From Andrena cerasifolii (taxonomy: Eukaryota; Arthropoda; Insecta; Hymenoptera; Andrenidae), in assembly GCF_050908995.1 (NCBI RefSeq), contig NC_135126.1, forward strand, positions 15,376,001-15,440,000: DNA of 64,000 bases, given 5' to 3'. Of the stretch, positions 38,481 through 48,758 are shown piece after piece. Positions within the stretch are counted from its first letter, which is position 1, and each line of letters starts with the position of its first letter. Position numbers and translations under genes: made by a program. A model generated the notes under the pieces. It saw only the letters and a program-made list of their open reading frames with translations, was not told the origin of the DNA and ran no database searches.

Positions 38481-41400
38481 ATTATAAATTTCAGATGTAA
38501 ATGACGCGAGATGATGATTTTGAAAAGATTCGTGTGTGCACCGACCCTCCGCTTTCGATTATCGCGTTACCTACCACGGATAAACAGTTTTATTTAAACG
38601 GCGCACCGTGGAGTACACAGGCGCCGGAGGAAGGAGGAGAAGGAGACACAGACACCGGAGCGATCCGCCTCCGAGGGAGCTCGCTCGTCGAATCTCGTTC
38701 CTCTGATGCGTGGAATCAGTTTACGGAAGGGGAAGGAAATGCTTTCGCCAGGCATTTTTCCACGTTAGAATACTCTGGTTGCGGTATCGGGGGATGCCTT
38801 CGGGTCGATTCCGCCGAGGAGAGGTTCACGCCAATGCGTCGCCGAGCGGGAAGAGTTTGACGGGCGTTTCGCGGCGGTCGGCTCCATTCATCCCCCCGTG
38901 CAGTCCGACGAATAGGCGAAACGAAAAAAAGAGTAGTGGCAGGACAGGGGTGGGTAGGCTCTACCGGCCGTCGAACGGGAACGCTGAGCATATTCCGACT
39001 TTTCGCGTGAATTTCACCGTCGGGAACACGTCGAACCTCGTTACTCTCCGCTTCGACGATTTTTCATCCGCGCGTTATCCCTCCGTCCGCCTGATTTTGC
39101 GAATCAGGCCAAAGGGGTCGTTGCACGCTGGCCATCGACATATGAAATCGGTATCCAAAGGATCCAATAGCCATTCTAATACAGACAGGACGCCCTAGAT
39201 AAATAGTTGCGCCTAAAACGGAACAAGGGGAGGAGAGGAGTACCCAGCCGTTCCGCGGAAAAGGCACTCGGCTTGTCACGGCGAAAAGGGAGGGACGTAA
39301 AGCGCGCCGCGCCGAACCGCGGCACTTATTATTTGCCGAGTAGAAAAGGAGGAGAGTAACGAAAATTGCAACCCTTCTACGCCGTGCCGCGGAGCCTCCG
39401 TGCACATCGCCAGAAGATGAGGCGGGACAGGGTGAAGAGGGTGTTTCTCCGTTAATCCGCGGTCGGAGTCGAGCTCCGTTGCATAGATGAGCGCGAATCC
39501 GTCGACGTTTTCATGGTTCTCGGCCTACACGAGCGCATTTCCCCTGTTCGTTCAATTTTCTCACTCGTCTTTCGCTGCGCGCACAGCTATTTCCATCATC
39601 CCTCTCCGGCGGGGAATCGGTATCAGCGAATTTATCGCCGTTCCTCTGTTCGAAGAATCGACCTATCGATCGCGCCGGGCTCGCGGAATCGCTGATAAGC
39701 GTGCGCCAGCGTAAAGAGCGCCGGATAAAACAGCGGAAAGGGGGCGATGACGATGACATCGCTGCTGGGACTTTATTAATCCGTTCGTCGACCCTGAATT
39801 CGTCGGCGCGGATTCCAAAGACCTCGCGGACCCGCGAGGACGTCGGATCCTTGGGATCGATGGGGAATCAGAGCCGGCGAGGCTGCGAACGAAGGAGACG
39901 CCGCCGGGGACCATTGACGCGGCGATAATCGATTAAGCGCGGCCATTAAACGCGCTCGGTCGATTGTCCCGTCGATCGGGGATCGAACCTCGGCCGCCGG
40001 CGCGTTTTTAATTGGCAGAGGGAGAGCCCCCGATATCAATCGCTTCCGCGCAAAACCAGCGCGATCGCTATTTGCCCTTTTCCCTCGGCTCTCTCTCCCT
40101 CTTTAATTCCGCGAACGCCACCGCGACGAAACGAGCGGTTATTCAACGGGCGGAACGAGCGCGCGGAGAGAAAGGCGAGCGAAAATCGACATAGTATTCC
40201 CCGGATTTTTCCCCGATTCCGAAGAAGATTCGCTTCGCCCGTTCTTTTGTCCCTTCTTATCTGCCACGACTTGTTCGCCTCTTCGCACCAAACTCCGCGT
40301 ATATCGGGCGCAAGCAAGATAGGACAGCTCCTCGAGACCAAGGGGGCATAGGTGCTCTAGTGGCACTGAGCGCTTAATTGAAAGGGCGCCTGCGATAGTT
40401 CCTAGTGCGCTATAAAGTACAGGACGAGGGATCGATCGCGCAGGATGACGAACATCGATTCACAGCTGCGAGGAGTGCTCCTGCCGCGTCTCCGTGGACG
40501 CGTAGGCGTCGGCTGTCGAAGCGGTTTATAGCAAAGAGAAGCCGGAGTTTGCATAGGACGACGGTCGTTAAGATGGGTAAACTTTGGAATCCCGCGCGAA
40601 TCGAGTCGAGTCGAGCCGAGTCGAGTAGGGCCGAGGCTGTCCCTTTTTCCCTCGCTCGAAATTTCCGCGCGACGCGATATCGCGAGGCGGACTCCCCCGG
40701 GGAAAATAGCGAGCCGTGTTTGAACGCGCGATTTCCAAACACGTTTACGGGGCTCCCGTTTGACAAACAAGCGCGTCGCCGCGCCGAGTGGCGCTACCAG
40801 CAAATTTCTCCATCGTCCGCGTTTTCTCTGGCGAGAGAGCGTGCAAGGCGGCGCGCCCTCCGTTCGCCGCCCCCGCGATCAATTCGCAGATACTACCGGC
40901 TGGGGGTCCCTTTGAGTTTCGTGCCACGACTTTGTTCCTTCCATATTGCTGTCCACGCTCGCCACGCGGGGAGCAATAATCTTTGAACGGCCCTTGAGCT
41001 ATTGTCTCGCGCAGTAGACACTCCCTGTCTGTAGTTTAATTACAATTACAGTCGCGCAGGCATTTCTCCAGCGAATGATCGACGTCCGTTCGACGGCTGG
41101 TCTATGAAACGCGCGCAACAGATCGATAAGCCGGCCTCGCCGACAACGATGCTCCTCGCGATCGATCAGTGGAATCATCGACGGTCGGAATCGCCACCCC
41201 CTCCCCCGTGATCGTTGCATCGTCCTCCGTCAGCGACGCGATCCTAGCATCCTCCGCGGGTCGGGGTCCCCCAGCAGCTCGAATAATTGAAATTCTCGCG
41301 GAGGAATGCCAGGGGAGCAGCGGGGAGGGCGCGGCCGATTCGAATATGTATCTCGGTTCATTAGACCGCGGGAATCGAGGTTCGCGCGCGCGATAACGCG

Positions 41401-41673
41401 GCAATTAGGGTCGAGTCGAGAGAACCAGCGACGCTGCTCGTTCCCCTGCCTTTAATTAGGCTACGCGGAAATAATTGCGGCAGATTTCCACCGCGAACCG
41501 TTCCGGGACAGACTCCCGCGAACCGGTTCACGGCTCCAATCCAGACGCGATCTTTCCGCGCCAATTTTCTATCCGTGGATTCCTGCGGTCTGCGAGAAAA
41601 GTCAAAAGTGATCCATTGGACAAAGGGCTATAAATGGTACAAACTCGACAGTCGCATTAGCTTAGACTCTAAC
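38481..41673. other. GC-rich stretch without a recognisable gene
   Basis: CpG-rich sequence with a short direct repeat of GAGTCGAGCC type near 40605-40625. Open frames of up to 193 codons overlap in several frames without domain patterns. Confidence 0.45.
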
Positions 41674-41789
41674 GGTGCGAATCCACGAGGAGACAAAAGT
41701 ATCGGGTCTTACGTGAAACTTTAATCTCATCAGACGATTGTTTTATTATTTTTTAATTATTTTGTCATTAATTTCATGAAACTACTTAC

Positions 41790-42233
41790 AAGTAAACATT
41801 CAGTTATTATTATTATTATTATTATATAAACGGGAGAACCCTTTAGATTACAAAATATAAACATAATGTACAAGAAGTATAAAATATAAAATTAAAAATT
41901 ATAGGGAATAGAGTTTCCCGATTTGGAATATATATTTTTAAAGTACTCGTAGTATCTAAGAAATCCTGAAAATTATATCTGCAATGAACCTATTTTACTC
42001 GTGTTATCGATAACATTCAATGTAGCCTCAAGGCGTACCTATGCGAAAAACGGCAAAATCCTCTTATTTAAGAATAATTGGCTAAAACCTGGCATCTGTA
42101 TGCTTTTTGTGGTGCTGAATCCGAATATGACGTTATTGTTTGTTGTAAAAAAAATTTCTTAATTACTATGAGTACTTTAAAAATATATATTCCCGATCGG
42201 GAAACTCTATTCCCTATAAGCGAATGTTTACTT
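41790..42233. mobile_element. Palindromic element nested in the family B MITE
   Basis: The ends ACAAGTAAACATTC and GAATGTTTACTTGT form a perfect 14-bp inverted repeat. The inner arms, around GGGAATAGAGTTTCCCGAT (about 41905) and its mirror image (about 42195), pair over about 65 bp. Host sequence on both sides matches family B copy 2, with TA at the junctions. Confidence 0.7.
41803..41895 (-). mobile_element. LINE 3' tail inserted in the nested palindrome
   Basis: The TTA run followed by TATAAACGGGAGAACCCTTTAG parallels the minus-strand LINE tail at 12148 (TTA run, then TATCAACGGGTAAAGACCCT). Only about 90 bp of 3' sequence is present, as in an extremely 5'-truncated insertion. It interrupts the left arm of the surrounding palindrome. 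Confidence 0.6.
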
Positions 42234-42386
42234 GTTAGACTCCCACGAGACAAATTTCATGATATTTTTAAAAAAAAATCTTATCTCTCGCGACTGTTTC
42301 CATTATTCGCATTCAGTTGTTGCTAAGATTTTTGATTCGCGATAGAAAAGTCTCATGTGAAATGTCAACGTGGATTCGCACCTTAA

Positions 42387-43068
42387 CGATTCTTTTGAAG
42401 TCGCGAGATTGAACAACCGAAAGGTTTATTCCTCTCGCGTTCCACCCAGACGCGTAATAATATATCTGGGCGAGGTCCAGGTCCCGAGCGAGTATCCAGC
42501 GCCTCCAACCATCCTCCGATAACCCCGTCTTCTTCGTCCTAGGCTCCTAGCAGTTCCCCGAGTCCTCGCGATCGAAACGGAACCGCTAACGAGGTGGGAC
42601 TGTTCGCGGCACGAGCGCACCGCTCCTCCGGAAATATTAATCACCGTCATAAATTTCGACTCGCTCGTCGACACCGCGTCGTCTTCGCTGCCCGCCCACC
42701 GCGAGCAGGACGTCCCCCGAAATCTCCGAAAAATCGGGATGAAGCCATAAATCGGCGACGGCGACGGTGCTCCCCCCCTGGCGCAAATATATTTGCAATT
42801 TGGTCGGCTGGGCTGGCGCGAGCGTTTCAAGCTCGTCCTCCTCGATCATCCTCGATGGGTTGAAAGCGTGGCTTACGCGCGATGGACCGCCAAATCCACT
42901 GGCCCTCCCGCCGACCCGTCTGTTCTCGTTTTTCCAAACTTCTCATCGATCTTGTCAATCTTGTCGCCGCGAGACATTGCTGCCGGCGCGTGCATTCGGG
43001 GACGGGACCCCCGGAAACGACGGGGAATCAAACGGAAACGGAATCGGAATCGAGCGCGTTCCCGCGGC
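42387..43068. other. GC-rich stretch without a recognisable gene
   Basis: CpG-rich sequence between two transposons. Overlapping open frames of up to 143 codons have no recognisable domain. Confidence 0.45.
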
Positions 43069-43497
43069 GCGGCGCACAGTGGGAGAAAATCACATAGTCG
43101 CGGTCAAAAGTCGATTCCCACGCCAAATCGAAATGAAAATCAACGAAACTTGGTACACCGGGGTACCAGGTATCGCTGATTACGAATCCGTTGGATGATT
43201 TGTGAAAGAGAAGATAGCGGATCCAATGTGGCCGCTCGAAGTCGGCTAAAACTAATAAAATAGCGATCATACGAACGAAAAACGTCGTATCTTGAAGTCC
43301 TAAAGCTGTAACTTTATACTTTATGAGTCTAGAAAGTTGCATTATACTGTAGTATAGAATGCTGTACTAAGGAATAGTTTCTAAAAAATGGTGGATGACA
43401 ATAAAAAAAACAACATTGCTTACTAATTTTATCATTTCGATTTGGCGTGGGAATCGATTTTTGACCGCGAATATGTCATTTCTCTCACTGTGCGGCG
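43069..43497. mobile_element. Inverted-repeat element with 65-bp arms
   Basis: Arms 43069-43136 and 43429-43497 pair closely, with ends CGCACAGTG(G/A)GAGAAA and a shared block GTCGATTCCCACGCC (one mismatch). The flanks gcgg on both sides could be a 4-bp duplication, but the local sequence is repetitive in GC. The centre is AT-rich and noncoding. The end resembles that of the element at 29059. Confidence 0.8.
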
Positions 43498-44109
43498 GTG
43501 CCGTGACGCGATAATCGCGATGGGACGCCTCTGACAGCCGTCAGATGAGACGCGGACAGAGACGGATGGCAGGCAATTTAAAATCGCGGCCCGGCCTTAT
43601 CTCGCGTTACGGTCACCCTCGCTACTGTCACTCTCCGCCCCACCCTCTTCCCCTCTCGATCGTCATTTATACCGCCAAGGTCGGCGCTTCTTAATCGCGC
43701 AATTCCGCCAGGGCGACTTCGCTCCCCCTGGCGCGGATACCTCTGCCACTCGGGGGGCTCTTTGATAACGGACCTCTTACCGCTCCACCTTCAGACGCGT
43801 TAAGAGGCGGCGGACGATTGTCCCCGTACGCGGCTGCAATTTGTCACTTAAAGATATCGCAAACTCGGCAGATGGAGACACGTTAGTCGATGCTTCCTAA
43901 AGGGCGCCGTCACTGGGTGTGTAGGCCACTGCAGGCTTATCTGCGAACAAGAAAGCACTTAGCACTGCGGTGTTTGGAACTCTCCACCCTTACAGTCTAC
44001 AGTCCACAGCTTCATCCCCTCGATCCAGTCCCTTTAGAATATATATTCGATTCTCTTGCCGAGATATTGTCGCGGTCCTCGGTTAAGGTTAAGGTCTGCG
44101 CACATGTAT
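43498..44109. other. GC-rich stretch without a recognisable gene
   Basis: Unremarkable sequence. A 75-codon open frame near 43890 shows no domain. Confidence 0.4.
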
Positions 44110-44556
44110 TAGGGTAAACTCGGGTAAGCTCGTGGTACAGGTCACTCCGTGATACTTTTTCATTTACCTGTAACTCGAATTTGACTGACCCAATTTAAGT
44201 GGAACAAAAACTAACAGACAGCGTTGATCTTCTAGTTTATGTTGTGGTAAAATAATCAGTCATTTGAAGTTAGCGCGATAGAGTGAGAGCATTTTGTTCC
44301 GGCAGCGCATTATTCGTGAAATTTTTCGTGCTGTTTGTGGACGATCGTTTGTTTATGTATTATACGTGCTTTAGAAGATAAATGGAAAGTTCAAACTGCA
44401 GGTATGCGATGGCAAGATGACAGTTTAACGAGTCTTACTCTTGAAATTATCATACAGTAAGGCATCAGTGTTATTTTTGCTTATGAAAACTGACTAAATT
44501 CTTATTTTTCGTGCGCCCGAGCCTGCGTTTCTGATTGTGCTGTTCGAGAAGTTCTG

Positions 44557-44990
44557 ATGGAAAATACCAGATACCCTCTTTCCTTGCGTCTCAAACATCT
44601 AAAGAGCCATTGGAGGAAGGAACTGGACGAATATATGCACTCTTATCCTGGAGAGAAACCCAACAGATTTGATTTCAATAGTTTGCTCGCTCCAGCCTGG
44701 CTACTATCTACTTTCATTCCGAGCACAATAATAAGCAGTTTTCGGAAGATACAGGAATCTTTCCAATAAACAGAGCTGCTATTACTGATGAAGCTATAGC
44801 TCCATCTCTTGTTACGGAGCGACCACAGGCACATGAAGAACCTAATGCTCGGGAAACACTAATCTCCTCTACTGATATTTTGCAATTTTCCCATTCAAAT
44901 ATAGAACGAGTTCCACCAAGGAATGATCCCAGGGGAAAGGTAATGTCCCCAACTTCAGCATCCTGTTCTTCAACATCTTTTGCTACCATA
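44557..44990 (+). pseudogene. C-terminal fragment of a pogo/Tigger DDE transposase
   Basis: The first frame (44557-44769) reads LKSHWRKELDEYM and EKPNRFDFNSLLAPAW, then ends. In another frame the sequence continues DTGIFPINRAAITDEAIAPS, then LVTERP. The order W-x-E-(C/L)-x-Y, F-x-F-x-S-(L/I)-x-x-AW, TGI(F/Y)P-N, DE-x-APS-x-VT-x-RP is the C-terminal region of insect Tigger/pogo transposases (family knowledge). The frame change near 44740 and the absence of the DDE triad upstream show it is a pseudogene within the element. Confidence 0.8.
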
Positions 44991-45045
44991 GGCCACGGTG
45001 TTGAAACTCAGATGTCTACTTGGTCTCCTATGCGTCAATCCAATC

Positions 45046-45270
45046 ATTTAATAATAATAATATAAAAATAATATAAAATAATATAAAATAATGTAAAATA
45101 ATATAAAATAATGTAAAATAATGTAAACTAATGTAAACTAACGTAAAATAATATAAAATAATGTAAAATAATGTAAACTAATGTAAACTAACGTAAAATA
45201 ATATAAAATAATGTAAAATAATGTAAACTAATGTAAACTAACGTAAAATAATATAAAATAATATAAAAAA
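45046..45270. repeat. 10-bp tandem array with 50-bp higher-order period
   Basis: Units of the type ATAAAATAAT/ATGTAAACTA repeat every 10 bp. The distinctive unit ACGTAAAATA recurs at 45141, 45191 and 45241, showing a 50-bp higher-order repeat of five units. It lies inside the pogo-like element, just after the transposase remnant. Confidence 0.9.
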
Positions 45271-45303
45271 AGTAGTTGATGGCCATATCACGGGCTAGCG
45301 AGA

Positions 45304-45385
45304 ACTATCACGGAGTTACCAGAGTACTAAACGGAGTAATCGGAGCTATCGCAGAGTAACCAGAGCTATCACGGAGTAACCGGAG
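45304..45385. repeat. 20-bp subterminal repeats of the pogo-like element
   Basis: About four copies of the pattern CTATCACGGAGTAACCRGAG. The same pattern is present in the right terminal repeat (CTATCACGGACTTACCCGAG, 45544) and inverted near the left end (CACTCCGTGATAC, 44143). These may be transposase-binding sites (inference from subterminal repeats known in other transposons). Confidence 0.75.
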
Positions 45386-45572
45386 TATGCCATGACAACT
45401 TAATTTTATATATTTTCAATAAGCTATACGTAGTAAATTTCTGTTAACCTATTATGTGTTTCTCTGATGTCTGACCTATCATTATATCCAAGACACACTT
45501 TCGGAATATGTAAATATTAGCAGTTAATAGTCAAATTCTTAAACTATCACGGACTTACCCGAGTTTACCCTA

Positions 45573-46275
45573 TATCGGTTCTTTGGCGCTGGAACAAACG
45601 GGCCATTGACAGCGAGGGCGCTGAACCGTCGCGGGACTGATGCGCGTGCGTGGACCTTCAGGAATTCGGGGATGCACCTTGGAGGACGGAAGCATAGAAA
45701 TATATAGAAGGATCGTAAGCTGGGACTAAAGCGAGGGAAACGTAGAATTGGAGGAGAAAAGGCAGAGGTTCAGTCACTGGCGGATTTAAGGAAAAAGGCC
45801 CAGGTGGCAAACGTTCCGAGGGGCCCGTTTTTCGGGAAAATGACGAGGTAGTTTACTAAAAACGAGCTAAGCGTAGTAGGTAGTACAGAAACAAAAATAT
45901 AGTGTTTGAATAAAATCATAGTTTTTATTCTAAAAATTGGGCCCCAGGTGGGGGGAAGCAATTACCTGATTTATCGCGAATCTTCTCACCCTCTCAGCTT
46001 GCGCTCCATCTACATATATATGTGTCTATGGACGGGACCTCTTCGCGAGGCCGCTCGCAGAGATGTCCGCGTGGGCCCGCGACGGCCATCCGACGAGGGT
46101 GTCACGCGAGGGTTGGCGCCAGAGGGGAATCCCGAGGGTGGCAAATCGGGGAAATCGTAGGGGGCTGTGGAAGGTGGCGCGGCGCACAGGTGAAACGTAA
46201 ACGTCACGTTTTCCGGGGGTCTCACCTACGGATGGTAATTACGATCGTCGTCGTCGTCGGCGCCGTCGTCGTCTA

Positions 46276-46314
<39 letters not shown>

Positions 46315-47235
46315 TCGGTAGTCGTGGGTGTTCAAAGCCGGAGCACTTCAGACTTCCGTGTTTACGGAACGCGAGCGAGAGCTTGACGGCTCCCTTTTTT
46401 CTTCCTTGTACGCGATTCCTCCTCCCCCCGTTTCGCTCCGCTCCGCTCGCCGACTGCCTCACAATCCGCGCTTTGCCGACAGAAATGCCTGCCTGCCTGT
46501 TCGCCCTTCGACCCCTGCCCCTGCCTTCTCTTATCCCCCTTGCCTTTGCCCTCTTTACCCTCACCCGCCCCCTCGCGCCCTCCCTTCTCCTTCGCCGCCT
46601 CATCCCTTTCCCTTTCCTTTCCTCGCGTTTCTCGCCGGTAACCGCGCGCGGAGCCAAACGATTTTTCCACTCCGTACGTGTCGCGCGAAATAAATCCGCA
46701 GGCCTCCGAGGGGCCACTGCCGCGTCACTGTCTTCCGCCCCTCGCGGCCGCGATTTCGCCGACTCTCGCGAACCTGCCAGCGAAAGCTTCCCAGGCGAGG
46801 CGTGTCCCTGAGAGGGAAGAGGGAGAGACAAGAACGGGGCGGAGAAACAACGGAAATCGGGGACGAGAGAGAAATGTACACGGAGGGAAGGATATCCGGC
46901 GCGGCATCGCGTCGCGATAATTCTTCCGAGAACGGCGCGGTGCGGCGCCGTGCCTCGTAACTCGCGGAACGCGTCCAGTAATTTATGGATCCTAGGGCCT
47001 CCGCATTTTTTAATGCTGGAACATTTTACTGGCCGGGGGGACTTGCTCGAGGAGAGAGCCTTCAATTTTCGAGCTGAGGCCATGGGAGGAGAATCGATGG
47101 GAAATGGGAATAACTTGCGAGTTAAGGGTATGTTTGCGTTGGAACTGCGATGAACGGTCGGAGCCGCGATGAGAGCGAAGCGTGGAAATAGGTACATTCT
47201 GTAGTTTTATAATGGAAGCGTTTACATTTAAGCAG
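45573..47235. other. Mixed stretch: one transposon-like end, a TCG microsatellite and GC-rich sequence
   Basis: CACTGGCGGATTTAAGG near 45775 and the following AT-rich segment to about 45960 resemble one end of a DNA transposon. The rest is CpG-rich. The minus-strand open frame of 323 codons at 46226-47197 includes a poly-Asp run made by the TCG repeat and no domain. I do not call it a gene. Confidence 0.45.
46244..46314. repeat. (TCG)n microsatellite, interrupted
   Basis: A run of TCG/CGT triplets with a few interruptions, about 70 bp. Confidence 0.92.
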
Positions 47236-47335
47236 CGAGGAAAAATGAGATGTACGTGATTTTTTATAACGGCCCACTTTTATATTTAGGGGGTTAAACC
47301 ACCCCGTCAAAGTTCATAACTTCATAAGAGAGGTA

Positions 47336-48119
47336 GGGGAGAGTCATGCAGTACCGACCAAAGCTAGTTCTCGCTTCTTCGAGCAGATATTAGCAATTTA
47401 TTTGCATTAACAAATGAAAATCACAAATCTCTATAACCTTTTTCAAGGCCATATTGTTTACTCCATTGCTCTCGATGTTCTGAGGCATTAAACGTATACG
47501 TTGATATTCAGTGGGTTAAAAGTTATTTTTTAAAGCGAATCTTTTGTTTCTCGTGTGAGTAAATGATTTTGTTCTATTATGTATACTATCTCTAATCTAT
47601 TAAGTTTACTAAAACGCCCTAGTTTTGCAATATTTTTTTGTATATAATATACCATGATCTAAAATGTTTCCCCGTGTTTGTCGTACAGTACCGACCATTA
47701 TCTGTAAGTTCAATCTGTTAGTAACTCCGATTAATTTATAAGATATTCATTTAGCCTTCCTTCTACCTTGTCCCGCAGAAAAATAAAGTAAATAAGAATA
47801 GGTATGATAACCTAACAACTAGGATGCTAGGATTTAATGATGAAGTTATCCAGTGTGTTATTTGCAAGCAGAGTTGGGAATTAACTAAATAAAAAATTAT
47901 TTAAAAAAGGATCAAATAAAAGTTACTTTCACTTTAAATTATTCGACGAATAAAGTTAATTTTTTTATTCAATGAGAATTTATTCGACGGTCAAAGTTAA
48001 CTTTTTTATTCGACGAAAATTTATTCGATGAATAAAGTTATTCTTTTCTGATTTTTATCGACTCTACCCAAAGATATAACAAAAAAACTTAGAGCGGTCG
48101 GTACCGCACGACTCTCCCC
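47336..48119. mobile_element. TA-flanked inverted-repeat element nested in family A copy 2
   Basis: The ends GGGGAGAGTCATGCAGTACC and, on the other strand, GGGGAGAGTCGTGCGGTACC are inverted copies followed by GACC. They are flanked by TA at 47334-47335 and 48120-48121. A related motif, ACAGTACCGACC, recurs inside (near 47685). At 784 bp it is AT-rich and noncoding. TA duplication suggests a nonautonomous Tc1/mariner/pogo-type element. Confidence 0.8.
47930..48045. repeat. Imperfect tandem repeat of about 45 bp
   Basis: Blocks around AAAGTTAA(C/T)TTTTTTATTC and GAATTTATTCGACG recur two to three times within the TA-flanked element. Confidence 0.6.
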
Positions 48120-48160
48120 TACAAAAGTGACTGGTGGCAGGAATATCATCCATACCAAGT

Positions 48161-48288
48161 TATAATATTCTTTAAACTAACAATGTTATAATATTCTTTA
48201 AACTAACAATGTTATAATATTCTTTAAACTAACAATGTTATAATATTCTTTAAACTAACAATGTTATAATATTCTTTAAACTAACAAT
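48161..48288. repeat. 26-bp tandem array, 5 copies
   Basis: The unit TTATAATATTCTTTAAACTA plus ACAATG repeats about five times with almost no differences, which indicates recent expansion. It lies just outside the nested TA-flanked element. Confidence 0.93.
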
Positions 48289-48494
48289 ACAAACTTTTGA
48301 ACCTCTGCTTATGAACTTTGAAGAGTAGTTTCACCTCCTAAACATGCAAACGGTCCAAAATAAAAAGGCACCTATTTCTTATTTTTCGGTCCTGTAAAAC
48401 ATATCCAAAAACCAAATCAATCGGAAGCGGGCACCTAAAAACCTCTCCTTGTAACAGATGACCAACGATGCAAGCGTCCGATCGACGCTCTTAA

Positions 48495-48758
48495 GGTGCA
48501 AATCCACCCTGAGACAAAAATATCGTGTCTCACATGGGACTTTAATCTCACGAGAAAATTACTTCATTATTTTATTATATTTAAAATTATTTTGTCATTA
48601 AATTCACGAAAATAGACTCTCGCGAGATAAGTTTCATGATACATTTTCAAAAATCTTATCCCCGCGGCTGTTTCCATTATTTATATTTAGTTGCTGCTGA
48701 GATTTCTGTCTCGTGTCACCGAAAAGCCTGATGTAAAATCTCATCGTGGATTCGCACC
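48495..48758. mobile_element. TTAA-type MITE, family B copy 2
   Basis: The ends GGTGCAAATCCACC and CGTGGATTCGCACC are inverted. The left flank is TTAA (48491-48494); the right flank GTAA is one change from it. At 264 bp it is noncoding, and it is colinear with the outer parts of the element at 41674-42382. This is the uninterrupted version of the family. Confidence 0.8.

Larger units (their letters stand above)
41674..42382. mobile_element. TTAA-type MITE, family B copy 1, carrying nested insertions
   Basis: The ends GGTGCGAATCCACG and the reverse complement CGTGGATTCGCACC bound the element. The right flank is TTAA (42383-42386); the left flank is the diverged TAAC. Compared with copy 2 at 48495-48758 (264 bp), this copy has an insert between about 41790 and 42233. 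The insert is itself a palindromic element with ACAAGTAAACATTC ends, and it holds a LINE tail. Confidence 0.8.
44112..45570 (+). mobile_element. pogo/Tigger-like DNA transposon with transposase remnant
   Basis: Perfect 17-bp terminal inverted repeats GGGTAAACTCGGGTAAG bound a 1,459-bp element flanked by TA on each side (44110-44111 and 45571-45572). Inside are a transposase C-terminal remnant (44557-44990), a 10-bp/50-bp AT-rich satellite (45046-45270) and 20-bp subterminal repeats (45304-45385). TA duplication and the transposase type agree on the pogo/Tigger branch of Tc1/mariner. The N-terminal and central catalytic parts of the transposase are missing, so it cannot move itself. Confidence 0.85.
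47245..48456. mobile_element. Foldback element, family A copy 2, split by an insertion
   Basis: The right part (48310-48456) matches the right arm of copy 1 (274-697) over about 145 bp, including CTTATTTTTCGGTCCT and the end CTCTCCTTGT. The left part (about 47245-47333) is a weaker match to the left arm. Between them lie the 784-bp TA-flanked element at 47336-48119 and a 26-bp tandem array. Confidence 0.65.

Noticed and set aside
46226..47197. 323-codon minus-strand open frame with a poly-Asp run
   Set aside because: The Asp run is a reading of the TCG microsatellite. The rest is Arg-rich GC-driven sequence with no domain and with overlapping frames on both strands.
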